A stretch of DNA of 64,000 nt. It comes from Lunularia cruciata (lineage: Eukaryota; Streptophyta; Marchantiopsida; Lunulariales; Lunulariaceae). The notes beneath the pieces are model-generated. The model saw only the letters and a program-made list of their open reading frames with translations. It was not told the origin of the DNA and ran no database searches. The translations under genes and the position numbers were made by a program. Positions within the stretch are counted from its first letter, which is position 1, and each line of letters opens with the position of its first letter. This document shows, piece by piece, positions 1-11,977 of the stretch. The DNA is taken from assembly GCA_948567375.1 (NCBI GenBank), contig OX419760.1, forward strand, positions 10,602,001-10,666,000. The letters run 5' to 3'.

Positions 1-155
1 GAATAGAGTCACTTTTATCTTAACTAGGACTAACTTTAGCTAGTCATGACTAACGTAGAAGCTTGGTTAAACTCCATCTAGATAATATTTCTCCATTATT
101 TGCAATACTAAACTTAATATCCTTATAGAGCATACATGCACCAATGGGTGTTACA
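1..155 (-). mobile_element. LTR-A fragment cut by the window edge
   Basis: On the minus strand this is the first 155 bases of the same LTR family seen at 47,143-47,830 (minus), 48,552-49,224 (plus) and 56,110-56,801 (plus). Shared landmarks are the forward-strand string CTAACTTTAGCTA, the word ATGCACCAATGGGTG, and the terminal GGTGTTACA, which is the complement of the LTR start TGTAACACC. The rest of the LTR and any attached element lie left of the window. No gene or promoter can be assigned to this fragment. Confidence 0.75.
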
Positions 156-817
156 TGACTAACATCTTCCCTCACACAATTGTCAAAAGCTTAATTGAGT
201 TGTTAGATTAGACAAGAGAGAAGTTAAGACCGTAATTGTTGGTAGGTAAAGTAGTTCGGTTTGGCAAAGAACCCGCTTAGCCATCCAAGACCCTTTAGTG
301 CAAAGTGGAGTAGTGTGGAAAAACTATACATAAGGCTTTGGCATAATAATGAACAAGTCCACTTTTCCATACAACTTTGTATCCATCTTTAGAGTTGCAT
401 AACTTTGATTCGCATGAAGCCGGCCAGGAGAGATCTGATCTGATCAGACAAGAAGGAGATAATCAGAAGGATGGATCAGGATAGACTTAGGAACAGATTG
501 GACAGGGAAAGAGTTGGTGGAGACAAAGCTTCCCATTGATCTTTATAACCTATATTGAGAGGGAGTAAAATTCCTTGGTCTTTGTTGTGGTGGACAGAGG
601 AGCAAGTGACTCAGAATCGAATAATTCTTGTGCATGTATTGAGGTGTGTGAGTATATTTTTCTACTTTTGATTGTTATGTCCAGAGATGAGATTATACAA
701 AAGGTAATCCTGATTTGCTTCCCACCTTACCGTTAGGGTTTAGATGACCAAATGTCGGTCCTCCGACCTACGTTGCTACAGTAAATTTATCCTATATCTC
801 GCGAAGTGTCCCTGAGA
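156..817. other. No gene seen
   Basis: Stretch between the LTR-A fragment and the 84-bp tandem repeat. I see no credible ORF, RNA gene or recognisable element. It may be host sequence flanking the LTR insertion, because the composition looks less purine-biased than the transposon half of the window. Confidence 0.4.
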
Positions 818-985
818 CTACTAGTACTACTTCGAGCTGCTACCTGCAGTTATGATGTTTGGGATTCAAATTGTCTAAACTTGAACTCTGCTTCAAGAGA
901 CCTACTAGTACTACTTCGAGCTGCTACCTGCAGTTGTGATGTTTGAGATTCAAATTGTCTAAACTTGAACTCTGCTTCAAGAGAC
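818..985. repeat. Two-copy tandem repeat, 84-bp unit
   Basis: Two adjacent units of 84 bp (818-901 and 902-985), each starting CTACTAGTACTACTTCGAGC and ending CTTCAAGAGAC. They differ at only a few positions (for example TTATGATG versus TTGTGATG, and GTTTGGG versus GTTTGAG). A partial third unit start (CTACT) follows at 986. It lies just downstream, on the minus strand, of the damaged hydrolase fragment at 1,086-1,914. Confidence 0.85.
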
Positions 986-1085
986 CTACTGTAGGAGGCA
1001 AAACTTATGAATCCACATATATTGCACATACCTTATTCACTTGTACGAAATAGAACAGTCCAATTATGTCCACGACAACATAAGG

Positions 1086-1914
1086 TGAGGTGTACTAATC
1101 AACAGACTCAGGTACTCCACTTTCACCAAAGCCACGAAGGTCCGGGACCACCACATGAAAACCTGCAGCAGCTAAAGCTGGAATCGTCCAAGTAATCCGG
1201 AAATCCATGCAGAAGCAAGACCGTTGGCCCTGTGACATGTAAGATGAGTTCACATACGGAACTTGAGTTCAATAGAAAGGAAACGAACATCACTGAAAAC
1301 ACATCACAAGATGCTTTTGCTGTAGAGCACTGAAAATACTGTAAGTCGGTTGAGACTTAAGCTAGATGATGTTCCTGAACTCCAAGAAGCTTTTCAAACC
1401 CTAATTTTCTATCAATCTACTAAAGCTCCAACTTCAAACAGGACAAGTTCAGATGTATCATTATTCCTCTGATGTATAAACGATGAACGCCTCGTCGAAA
1501 AAGAGAAACCTATTACAGACTGGTAAAGTCCCTGCCACTAGCATACATTTTTACAAACTTCCGAATTCAGCTGTAAAACCTCTGAGCTTACAGGAAGATA
1601 CACATATCACCTTAAAACTGGTACTCAAAACTAATTTCTTCTTCTATCGTTCACTGAATGTCACATGATTACAGAAGCGGTATCTAGCAGAGGCTAGGAA
1701 TCTAAAACTCTAAAAACAATGTTGAACCCCACCGTTAAGTCTAATTTCTTCTATCCTGAGCGGTATGTGACAGGATCCACTTAACTCCAAGCTTTCTTAC
1801 ATATATCTACTGACCGACTCCAGTCAAATATGTACGGGAATGTCAGCTAGTGGCCTACTTGATCCCGTTTCAACATAATGGAGTTTGATGCCGTTTGTGT
1901 CATAAACTTGTGAA
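1086..1914 (-). pseudogene. Epoxide hydrolase pseudogene fragment (copy B)
   Basis: Two exon remnants of an alpha/beta-hydrolase-fold epoxide hydrolase. The family opens epoxide rings with water, usually in the cytosol. The first remnant (about 1,914 down to 1,856) encodes a stretch containing NGIKLHYVETGS, the typical plant N-terminus of the family. The second starts after an acceptor CACAG at 1,229 and encodes PTVLLLHGFPDY, where HGFP is the oxyanion-hole motif. A deletion and frameshift follow, then a stretch reading PDLRGFGES in another frame, and a TAG stop. The nucleophile-elbow exon and all later exons are missing, so this copy cannot encode an active enzyme. It is a diverged paralogue of copy A at 3,379-6,016, in the same orientation, which suggests tandem duplication. 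Confidence 0.8.
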
Positions 1915-3378
1915 CAATTCTATCTACGGTGCTCGCTACACGCGCCATGATTGTTGCAGACAACCTGCACTGCTCAAAACTTGAGCAGGTTGCAAAGCAA
2001 CATCAGAAATTCAACTCAGTTCTGCAATAATCTTGCCAGAAGCACTTGTAAATGATGGGAACTCTGCTCACTTTGCACCAGGGTACCTCCAGAATACAAT
2101 TTGGACACTCAAAATTGTCGAAATTTCGATTCAACGCATCCAAAGCTAGCACTGGAAATGATCATTGACAGAAGGTGGCCTTGCAATTGATGCCGTAGAA
2201 TCCAGAAGTTCTGAGTTCAGTATCGAAAAGTTTTATGGCTGCAATTCCATCAAAGCCCGTAAGAAATCTTAAGTTCTACTCAACATCTTCGTGACCTGGG
2301 AGAATACCGGACAGAGCACCTACAACAGCAGGTCAGCTTCCGTCCTGAGGACCTGAAGTCCTACTGTCCTACAAAATTCCTACTGAAACCCTGCAGCCTG
2401 TCCCTTTCTGTCCTTCCTTCCGGTGAAATCTCTCTCGGTCTGAGGTACTGCATGCGGTGTTTACACTTTCCCGATGAGGAAAACTTTTAAGGGCTATTGA
2501 ATAATCTACTGACTGAAACTCGATATACATTTGAATGAATCTTCGTGGAAAATTTAGCTGTAAGGCTCTATAATTCTAACTGAAACGATTCGGACCTGAT
2601 TGAAGATGAACACATTAGAGTGTTCGTTTTCCCAATGTTGTCTCCCTGGTTCTGGGTTCGAGATGTTGCAAATGCTCCGGAGGAAGCTGACGATGGCTGT
2701 CAGTTTGTGGTTTCAACTCGAAACAGAATTTGGTGGTACTGATTTGGCCCCAAGGAGTGAGCAGCTCAATCTATTTTTATTTCTAGTTTCCTGAATTGTG
2801 TTCCCAGGATGAATCTTCCGTTCATGAAGCTGATATCCTTGGCTGACTCAAAGTAGTTCATTCCAGTCAGTTTCAAGGGTCCCATGTTTAGGATGAGGAA
2901 CCTTGAACATCTTGTCGGATGGATGCAGTACGATTTTGCGAAACTGCACGTGTGCCAAGCACATGCTCTGTCTCAATCTGTGGACCTCCCGATTCATATT
3001 CTACTTTTCATGATGTGCTTCTTTGTGCCACTTACTCTTCGTTGCAATAAACAGCAACTTTTCTCTACCGTAATGTCTATGTAACTCGTTTGTACGACGT
3101 TTGCTAGCCAGAGCTTTATTCCAGTTTCCAGTACTATTCTGTTATCGACTAAATGATTCTTATTTAAGGAGATTTTACATCGTGACAACCAGGAGCATTT
3201 GGTGACAAACAATTGCAACACGTCCAGAATTCATTCCATGGCTACGGGGAGGTAATATATTATATGCATTCAAAGAACAAACGTAATAGTAGTGTGGTAA
3301 GCAAGAGGACCCCTTAAAATCTGGATCCTCTGCACCTCTAACCCTGCTTGACGTTTGTTGCCCAACTTCTACTACCTT
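1915..3378. other. Intergenic stretch between the two hydrolase copies
   Basis: About 1.5 kb with only short ORFs (up to 75 codons) that I cannot link to any family. It probably contains the old 5' flank of copy B and the 3' flank of copy A. No transposon termini were recognised. Confidence 0.4.
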
Positions 3379-6016
3379 TCAATCCCTGTATCGAGCCAAA
3401 AACTCAAGCAACACCTGATTCACTTCCTCGTGCTTCTCAAAATGCATGAAGTGTCTATAATCATTTAGTTTTACGAACTTCTGCTGGTTTATCAGAGCTG
3501 CTTTAACCGCTTCAGGATCACTTATGAACTCCGGAACACCAGGAAACCTGGTAACCATATCTCTGTCGGCGAGCCGAGTCATGGCTGGAGTGTCTATAGG
3601 TTTATGGAGCTCTCAGCTTAGAATTCCTGGTCAAAGTACCAGCACACCACACAGATATCAACAACGCGATGGAACTAGCATAACAAGTGAGGTTGCATGA
3701 TTGTCCATATAAACTTGTGTTCTACTGGACTCTACTCCTTGAAAAATACTCCATAACTACTTAAAGTGACATTCCAGTCTGCAAAGCCCATCCAGGATAT
3801 ACTGCAAGGTGCAAGATATAAGGAGACTACAGTGCTCTGAATGAAAGAAAGTACATGAATGAATTTTCTATTTTCAGTCGATCATACTGGCACGCAGTAG
3901 GTTATTATGTCTCAACAACCCTATGAGATAAAAGGTCGGCAGTGCTATTATAAGTTATGCAAGCGTAGCAGGGAAAAAAATTTACTGCACATTAGCAGAT
4001 GACAGTACACTAGATGATTATAATATTTTGAAAGATCAGGCAAATCGTGATTGGGGTGGAAGACGTACTGGGTGATTGCGCGGTAGTGATTGAAACCACC
4101 CGTAAAGCCCGTCTTGTCGAAGGTTTCAACATAGTACTTCAAGTCCTCCTCGGACAAATACTTAGGTAGAGGATCATCAGCTTCATTTGGTGAAAAGTCG
4201 GGTACTGCGAGCGTCTTGCAGTCGTGCCTCCTGAGGAGGAAGCTTTTCAGAACATTCGCGGTTGTTGCTTTCGCAAACAAGGCCTCCGCAACTCCTGGTT
4301 TCTGCGGAAGGTAGCCACCCGTGTAATCAGTTCAATAAGGTAATGATAATCCCAACTTGATAATCGGGACTTCACTAAACAAGCCGGTAACTTGGGATCC
4401 AGTACCGAAGAGATTTACTTATTCCCTTAAGAGATTCGCTCCAGAAGAAAGTCTCTTGACATCACGTTCTCATTTCGACGACATGCGATACAATTTAACT
4501 TTTAAAAACAATGGAGGTCAAACATCGTGTACGTAAAATGCAAAATTTTATGCGTTCGGTTCTAGGTATTATTGCAAATGTATGAAGTCCTGCACCAGTT
4601 TTAAAGGTGAAGCTTTCAATGATATGTACGCTTAAGCATAGTAAATGGAACTTCAATCATCAATCCACATATGCCAAGAACTCACTTCTACACCCACCTG
4701 GAACTGGTTGATGTAGAAGTGTTCGCCAACTTCCTTTGAGCTGTAAAGTAATGAACCTTGGAAACCACCAGCGTTTAAGTATGTACGGACAGGAACACAA
4801 CTGCTTTCACACGGTCAGGTCTCATATGGCAATTATCACCGGCGTAAACAGCACCCCAATCATGTCCAACCACCACAGCCTGGAACAAAATTAAGTTCAC
4901 TTTCCGTCACAATGTGAACTGTCTTGAGTGCAGTTTGCACAAGAATTAGAATGCATAGATCCCAACAACTCGACTGGTTATTATGATGTTTCTCATCCGC
5001 CCTCTTAGCTTTCACAGGAGAGCTCCAAACATAAAATGCCTGTCATTGCGCACGAATTCACCACTATCTCCAACCTTCACTTTTCAGGAGCCGACTAGTT
5101 GCGATTATCTCAAAATTTCACCAAGAATCTAAGAACCCCCTCCAAAGAGAAGTCATAATCTGTTCATAGTTGGTAGAACGATTACTGGCTTCGGAGCTGA
5201 ACTCCTATTATCTGGTGACCATAATTAGTACTGCACACGAACGCCTGGTGTAGGCTTAAAGCATCTACCTGCTTCACTTCTCAAAGGTCCAACAACGCTA
5301 TGAGTCTCCAACTTCATGAAGGGACGTATGTATACTGATCCACAGTTTCAGGTATTTCGCTTTCACCAAAGCCGCGTGGGTCCGGAACCACCACATGGTA
5401 ACCTGCATTAGCCAAAGCTGGCATCTGGTAGCGGTAGCTGTACCAAAAGTCGGGGAATCCATGTAGCAACAAGACAGTCGGTCCTGGTCAACGCGAAACA
5501 AGTTGAAGTCCATGACTTCCCAATTAGTAGGAAACAAAGAATGATCTTGAGATACTTCGTAAAATTTTGGTAATGCTGCACGTAACATGGACTCTTAAGG
5601 CAGATTTATGGGAATTAGTCTCTGGAAGAATCAAGATCATGGATCCAACAGAAACTGAGCCTAGGTTGATGTTCTAATCTCGGTGTGAAGTGGCAATTAA
5701 TAGGAACAAATCCTTCCGTCAAGAGCTCTCTCAAAAGTCATTTTCCTTGCATCAAATCATATGTCCTAGTAGCTGGCCAGGCCTGACATCTCCAGCTCTA
5801 CACACTTCTATTTACCCGGGACCAGTGTATGGCATCAAACCAAGTGCATATCAGTGGAATTATACCCACCAACTGTTCATAGTACAGAATGCAATTCGTC
5901 TTCTAAGCAGTCACGACTCGCGATCTTGTTTCGAATCCCTGAGCAAATACCTAACCTGAGCCCATTTCAACGTAATGCAACTTGATGTCATTGACCTCCA
6001 CATAGTTCGACGTTGC
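3379..6016 (-). pseudogene. Epoxide hydrolase pseudogene, five exons (copy A)
   Basis: Near full-length alpha/beta-hydrolase-fold epoxide hydrolase, read from high to low coordinates. Exon 1 (6,016-5,956) encodes VEVNDIKLHYVEMGS and joins in phase to exon 2 (5,483-5,269), which carries the oxyanion motif HGFPDFWY and PDPRGFGES. Exon 3 (4,879-4,698) carries the nucleophile elbow VGHDWGA, Asp being the attacking residue. Exon 4 (4,301-4,069) carries the lid stretch LSEEDLKYYV and TGFTGG. Exon 5 (3,626-3,379) carries DMVTRFPGV and ends with TGA. All internal borders have GT and AG. Lesions: a TGA and no usable in-frame ATG ahead of exon 1, frameshift and stop in exon 2, a one-base shift plus TAA in exon 3, and a stop plus frameshift at the start of exon 5. 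The catalytic His region reads RHFMHFEK. I infer an inactive duplicate; an unusual intact splice form is unlikely. Confidence 0.88.
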
Positions 6017-8945
6017 TCATTTCACATGGGTCGACGCAAGCTGTGGCATCTTTCGTTGCTGATGAAGACAATCGGCTTTCCTGCGTTTTAGAAGGCCTGC
6101 ACACAGTAGAACGATTAAGCTCACATGCATATAATGAATACTTCAGCTCTTGTAGATTACATCCATCTCCTATTCGAGGCAGTGTCACTCACAGAAAGTA
6201 AGGCACAACCGTCGATAAGAAAAGGAGATGACCTGGTGAAATTGAGGTGCTAAATGTCTGAAGTAACTCGAAGTAGAGAACTTCCTTATAGAGGAACCCT
6301 CGCTTCTCACTCATCTGCAAGAGGAACTCCCAAGATGCTTAATACGTCGTATCCAGATCAATCCTTCTCTTCGTCCTCGAGCTAGAGTACACAATTTGCG
6401 TGTATGAGTCGTACAGTAGCTTGCACTCACAGAGACAGAAGTATCAATCAGCCCACGCATAGAAGCAGTGTCTACTCAGTCTGCCTGGAGGCATCGCTTG
6501 TGACAGTCCTCAAGCACCATTTGCAACTTTATTTGGGATCTTCTTGTAAGTGATTATACCTTCGAGTGTCCGAATATTGTTTCAGGGCAACTTGCATTTT
6601 CAGGTAGTCCATGCTTAAGCTTTGCTAGTTTCGACGTAAAGGCCTACAGCATACGAACACGTTCTCTCCGAAGACCCGGTCGAATGGCTTCGGACCATTT
6701 GACTTGATAGTGAATTTTGATTTGGTGAGACTTTGGTGGGGTTTATGAATTGATAAGATATTCTCTTACTTTTCGAGCAAGCCATCTGAATTGATCTGAG
6801 GAATTGCACGGCTCTGGAAAATCGTACCAAAGTAGGATAGATTGTACCAGAGTAAGTACCAATGAGTGAACTTTCGTTGTCTACGTACTATTTGCGGCCC
6901 AGGACTCAGTTGTAACCTTCTGGCGAAATTATCTTACAAGTTTGATCCACATGCGTCGCGTGGATATGGAACTTTATTATATTGGTGCAGGATGTTTTCC
7001 AGTGCATAGGGTTCAGTCTGCAGATCTCAGTTGTGACCAAGCAGACAAAGTTTGGTTGATGTGCACGGTTGAAGCGTACTGGAGAAGAAATGGACTGCAT
7101 TGCCTGAGTTTGTGCTCTACATGTAAGAAAAGAAAAGAAAATTATTCCAAACTCTTGGGGAATGAGACAGCTCCTCAGACTTCAGCGTACGGCATATCGA
7201 TGCGAAGAGCATTTTTGCACACTGTAGTTCGCTCTCAGCAATGCAATGGAAATTCCGTCTTGAATTCTGACGCTCGAGGAGTGAAGTGATCCGATATCTA
7301 CGTTGGTACCAACGTAGATACTAGGACCCCAAGACTTGTCTTCTTGAAATACAATATCGTTTCGAACAAATACATTACGTATTATATTGGAAGTGACCAA
7401 AATTCCTCTGTGCCGACTCAGTCGAGTAAAATTTGTAGCGTACAAGTATGTAGGTGGAATCTGATAAAGGAATACGTTCCGGAACCTATCAGTACAGTAT
7501 CCAGTTGCTGACATAATAGGTGCCTCATAGGACGGCTCGCAGCTTACCAATGCAAAATTTTGTACTCAAAGGTAGAGCTCACATTGAAACTGGGTATCTG
7601 GGTATTTCTCATGAACGACCAAATTGCTCGTAATTCTTCTCCGAAGTCTGAAATTTCACTTCTCGATTAGAAGGAGCGGGTCCATTCTTATCGGCTTCAG
7701 GTTCTCTTCAATTAAACAACACACCTCTTCGCTGTGGATCGTGTAGTGGACTCGTGATGTCTGTGTCATGAACTATAAAACGAAAAGAAACTGGTAACTT
7801 ATATAGAAAACACATCAGGGCCTCTCGCACTCAACCAGAGCTTCGAGATCTCGAATTCCGGTAGACCCGCCAAAGCCAAAGTCTGTCCACTAGCTCAAGT
7901 CCCTGGACGTTGGTTGTGATCTACGGTCAATAAGGGAAAATGTTTTCTGAACAGAATTCAAGGAAGCAGAAGCCTGTTGCCACGTTTGATCCGAGGTGTC
8001 CACTTCCAGCTTGGCCCAGTAAATGAAATGAAAGTAGATGATTCTCCTGACCGAGGTGCGATGTGGGACCAGGAATTGCAAGGTGCCACTTGTCGAGGAA
8101 AAGGCACGACGTTTTATCGACGAATATGATACTGTAGACGGACGCGAGCTTGTAACAAATTAAACATGTGGAACGCTTGAAGATTTTGGAGAAGTTCGAT
8201 GACCAATCGCGGGTGCATCCTCCTAGCGGATGGAGACTGCCTAATGAGTTTTCCCACTCGTTCCTCAGTCAAAGTGTGTGGAGATCGATGGAGGAAAAAC
8301 GTGCTGGACAACATTTTCATACTGACGCGGTGCAAAATGATATTACCAATGCTCGTGTAATTTTATTTCTTCCCTTGGTTTTACGTTTTGCTTGTTGACA
8401 ATAACTATCCAACACTTTGCGGTATCAGCTCAATGTTTGGAAAGATTCCTTGAATCTACTTCGACGTGGAGGTCAGTAGGCCTGTAACACAGAAATTGTA
8501 TTTGAATCGACGAAAGTGCATCTCTTCGGTTCTGTACTGTAGCCTCTATCGACCATCCTAAAACTTCCGTCGAGCTTCCTCGATGAAAGCTTAGCTTATC
8601 TTTATTGGAGACGCGTGAAAGCATTTCCGATTATACTTGAGATATCCAATCACAGAACAAGATACGCGCAAAATCTTGAATTCTCGTTTGGAGCGACTAT
8701 CATTGCATCCTCTAATCCACACTTACTGTATAGACTCTTGCCTCGAGGGTGCTCAACGGCTTGGACTTCAGAGATTTGTCGACAAAATTCGTAATCAATT
8801 AAATTATTGGGAAGCAATCCACCCCGCCCTAAACCCTCGCCCCTCATGTAAGATCTGTGGATTATAATGGCATACAGCTGATCGATTGTAATCGGTACTG
8901 TCCGGGCAAATTGCAGGCCATAGACAATGAATCCGTCCGCACAGA
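6017..8945. other. Gene-poor stretch with no supported coding region
   Basis: About 2.9 kb between the hydrolase pseudogene and the long ORF. Several ORFs of 60-122 codons occur on both strands (for example 7,182-7,550 minus and 6,942-7,289 plus), but they overlap each other and show no motif I recognise. A 26-nt perfect palindrome sits at 7,295-7,320. Part of this stretch may hold the promoter of the ORF at 8,946, but I could not single out a TATA box with confidence. Confidence 0.4.
7295..7320. repeat. 26-nt perfect palindrome
   Basis: The half-site TATCTACGTTGGT is followed at once by its exact reverse complement, with no spacer, centred on a GGTACC site between 7,307 and 7,308. The flanking bases no longer pair. 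It could be a dimer binding site, a small mobile-element scar or chance. Confidence 0.9.
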
Positions 8946-10484
8946 ATGTCCTTCATCCCTTATGATCAATTGAACTACGGAAGTACAGAAATGGACCACC
9001 AGGCTATGTACGATGAAGGAGACCGGTACTTTGGGCACCAGCAAACAGACATCACTAAACAGTTCGAGACACCAATTCCTTCCCACTCTTACAACCCGAA
9101 AATCTTAAACGCGCCGGATCCCTACCATGTTATACCATATCACGATTTATCGGATAAATTCAGAATGGTCATCAGGGGTCCACGCCAGACGCAAAAGGAG
9201 GATTGCTATTACGGTAGAACAATCACTGAAATCTCAAGCCCCATAAGGTTCCCCGAATTGGCCACGGATGTACCTTTGCTGCCATGGCCAGAAACGTCGA
9301 AAGAAGTAGGAGATTTGAGGTTTACTCGATTTGAGTACTTGCATCCACTGGGGAAAGCAAAACCCGGCCCGATGGATGACTTCATCCTCATAAAGAGAGA
9401 TAAGAGCGGGCGAGTTAGAGGCACCCCATCGCCACCTCCGTGTCGGAAGGCAGCCAGACGGAGAATGCTTGGATTGCCGGTAGATGGATGTCATCGTCCT
9501 GGGAGTCCATGTAGATCAAGATCCCCATCACCACCGAGGGACTACGACGACGAAGCCATGGACGACGATCTCGGATCTCATCATAACCACCGAAAGCCTA
9601 GACCACATGGCCATGACAACAACAACAAAGACGACGACGACGACGTGGCATCTTCCCAAAGGTTTAGAAGTGACTCGGGTCCTCCGCAACATCCACCGAC
9701 GACAGCATGCTGCGGCCCCAGTGGTCGATCTCAGGGATCTAGCGGCTTTGAACAGAGGCCTTTAACGACTCCAACCCCGCGGAGGAGCTCGCAGATCTTC
9801 GCCACTTATGAAGAACCTCCGCCGAGACCGAGAGAACGGAAGAAATCGTACCAGGTTGGCTATGGAAGCAAAACGTTGCATGTCCAGCCTGTGGGTGGAC
9901 GGCCTCAACGGACTCATGCAGATGAGATGGAACTCCGGGGGCAAGAGCCTCCCCAATCCCCCACTTCGTATCAGACCCGCGAGCCGGAAGGCCCGCGCCC
10001 TATGAGATACAGTCTGGGAAGCAACAGCCATGACGCGCAGCCGGTTGGGGGACGGCCCTCTCGAATAAATTTGGAGGTGTTAGAGCGAGCTCGACAGACA
10101 TCTCCACTGTCTGATTACAACGATAATGCGAGTTCGTACCAGAGTAGATCGAGAGGTAAAGAGTATATGCATCACCACCCTTCGTTTATGCAGTCGCCGT
10201 CTCCCAGGGATGCAGAGGATGAAGCATTTAACCGACACAAATTCAAAACGCTGCAGGACGGTGATCGAAGCTCTGCTTCATCTCGATCCAGAAAGTTGTC
10301 GACTCCACCGAGGCATGATCCAAATCTGCCTCCGGAAAGTCAAAGGGGGAGATCGCACAGGAAAAGCAGCAATGCTTCGGGTGGGGAGTCTGGTAGACGT
10401 GGCCATTGTGGTTTTCACGGGACGAGCCCATGTCCTGCTCAGGCAGGCGCTTCTTGTAGGACCGGCAAGGGCCCTCGATCCTAG
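8946..10484 (+). CDS. Unrecognised 512-residue disordered protein
   Basis: The longest uninterrupted ORF in the window and the only one without lesions. I do not recognise the family. Residues 1-155 have ordinary composition with aromatic and proline-rich words (IPYHDLSDKF at about 63-72, LLPWPETSKE at 111-120). From about 160 on the protein is low complexity: Ser/Arg/Pro-rich (SPCRSRSPSPP near 187-197), acidic (residues 200-208 and 229-233), and Gln/Arg/Ser-rich to the end. A heptapeptide QPVGGRP occurs twice, at 314-320 and 365-371, each time after a GS word and before an R-rich helix-like stretch, so a module of about 51 residues seems duplicated. No signal peptide or membrane segment is evident. 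The start is the first ATG of the frame. Introns or an upstream exon are possible. An AATAA-like signal follows at about 10,537. Function unknown; a nuclear or cytoskeletal disordered protein is only a guess. Confidence 0.6.
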   Translation: MSFIPYDQLNYGSTEMDHQAMYDEGDRYFGHQQTDITKQFETPIPSHSYNPKILNAPDPYHVIPYHDLSDKFRMVIRGPRQTQKEDCYYGRTITEISSPIRFPELATDVPLLPWPETSKEVGDLRFTRFEYLHPLGKAKPGPMDDFILIKRDKSGRVRGTPSPPPCRKAARRRMLGLPVDGCHRPGSPCRSRSPSPPRDYDDEAMDDDLGSHHNHRKPRPHGHDNNNKDDDDDVASSQRFRSDSGPPQHPPTTACCGPSGRSQGSSGFEQRPLTTPTPRRSSQIFATYEEPPPRPRERKKSYQVGYGSKTLHVQPVGGRPQRTHADEMELRGQEPPQSPTSYQTREPEGPRPMRYSLGSNSHDAQPVGGRPSRINLEVLERARQTSPLSDYNDNASSYQSRSRGKEYMHHHPSFMQSPSPRDAEDEAFNRHKFKTLQDGDRSSASSRSRKLSTPPRHDPNLPPESQRGRSHRKSSNASGGESGRRGHCGFHGTSPCPAQAGASCRTGKGPRS

Positions 10485-11680
10485 CATTTCGACGAAACCA
10501 CACTCCATGCCCATTGCAAGTTTTACCTCATAGAATCAAATAATGGCCAATGAATTTCACTAAAGGTATATATTTTAATTTCAAGTGTACTGTCACTAAC
10601 CACCATCCCGCGTCCGGATCCAGTGAGATCATTAAGCCGATTCCAGCAGAGACAATGGTTGTAATTGCAGTCCGTTTCCACCAGGCTTCATAAGTGGCGA
10701 TTCGGCGGAGAAACCCCTCAACGGTGGTACTTAGCTATTTCGGCTACGCAAATTAGGGTTTATCGGTTTTCACAATGCCCTGCTTTATTTCTGAAAGAAG
10801 TCTCAACGACGATTTGGTATGATCTTAGAATTTCTCAACGATGTGCTTAATTTCTGAAGGGAGCCGTAACAACCATTAAGAATGCCTAGAGAATCTCATC
10901 CTTGACATGAGCATGAGAAGAAAGTCACAATCTGCCTATTGTGGTTCAAGTGAGTTGGATTGACAGCCGTAGTGTCAACATATCACCTCCTCCGTCACGA
11001 AGTAATGATTTAAAATTATTCTGGTCATCATAGCCGATCCCCACTTCGATGTTGAGTTTCCGTGGTGGTGTATCACACGCTTGATCAGAAGCCATGGGAG
11101 TTGGATCAATTTTGGGCATACCGTCTCTTACCGTATATTGTCGTCGTGTATTCTCAAGAAGATTTGATGACGACAAGATCTAAAAAGGTTTCTAGTGTTT
11201 CCAGAAAAATATTTATTTACTTATATGAATAACATCAGATAAAAGAATTTGTTATTATTTATCTTTAAAATAAGAGAGTCGCTTAGTATAGGAAGTCCCT
11301 CTGGTAGGAGCATACTATAATAGGAATATAGATACCCCAAATTGCTACTAGATGCAAAACGGAAAGGGCGATCGCGTAGAAGGATGGGAAGACCTCATCA
11401 AGCCTTACAAGGGAAAGACAAAAAAAAGAAGGTAAAATGGGACTAAGCCCCAATGGAATCCATATGAGAAATGTACCTTATTGCACCTAATATATTCGAG
11501 CTATGCAAGGCGTTAGGTCTACAAACAACTAGAGCATCCGTAGAAGCATCACCTATTGTGATTGCTCTCCTATGATTGCACCAGCCACTATCCTCTTTAG
11601 AGCAATCGACATACGTTGTCTAAAATATGCTTCAAAGTACAAGAGTGAGAGTGGTACCCCTTGGCGCTAACATGATAAGC
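10485..11680. other. No supported gene
   Basis: Downstream flank of the long ORF. A 76-codon minus-strand ORF (10,946-11,176) has no recognisable motif. Sequence from about 11,200 becomes AT-richer and looks like old repeat sequence. Confidence 0.35.
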
Positions 11681-11977
11681 TCACGTGGAGTCCCTAACAA
11701 ATGTGTTGAACGTCATGTTCATCATTCCATAGAACTCCAAGGCTAGAGGAACAAAGAGGTGACCCCGCTGCATGCCTCTCTGCTTGGAGACCTTGCGACT
11801 TGTTGTTGTACTCACCGCCCATCCAAGGCAATGGGTAATCACTCCCTCCAAAACTGTATCTTGCGTAGGGTCTGTAACCATTGCATCCGCTATTGTCACC
11901 TGATCATCTCGGACCAAGTATAAGAGTGCCTTAACACGTGTCGTCTGCAAAGCATACAAACTCTCCCTCCAAGCCAA
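11681..11977 (-). pseudogene. Unrecognised ORF, possibly a retroelement remnant
   Basis: A 98-codon ORF ending in a block that reads RGHLFVPLALEFYGM. That block is vaguely like the segment following the reverse transcriptase in some LINE-type elements, where a Lys/Tyr-rich run precedes a F-x-P-L-A-x-E-x-F/Y-G word. This is an impression, not a family assignment. Neighbouring frames contain many stops, so any gene here is broken. The plus strand over the next 600 bp (11,938-12,580) also has two ORFs of 110 and 71 codons without recognisable domains. Confidence 0.2.
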
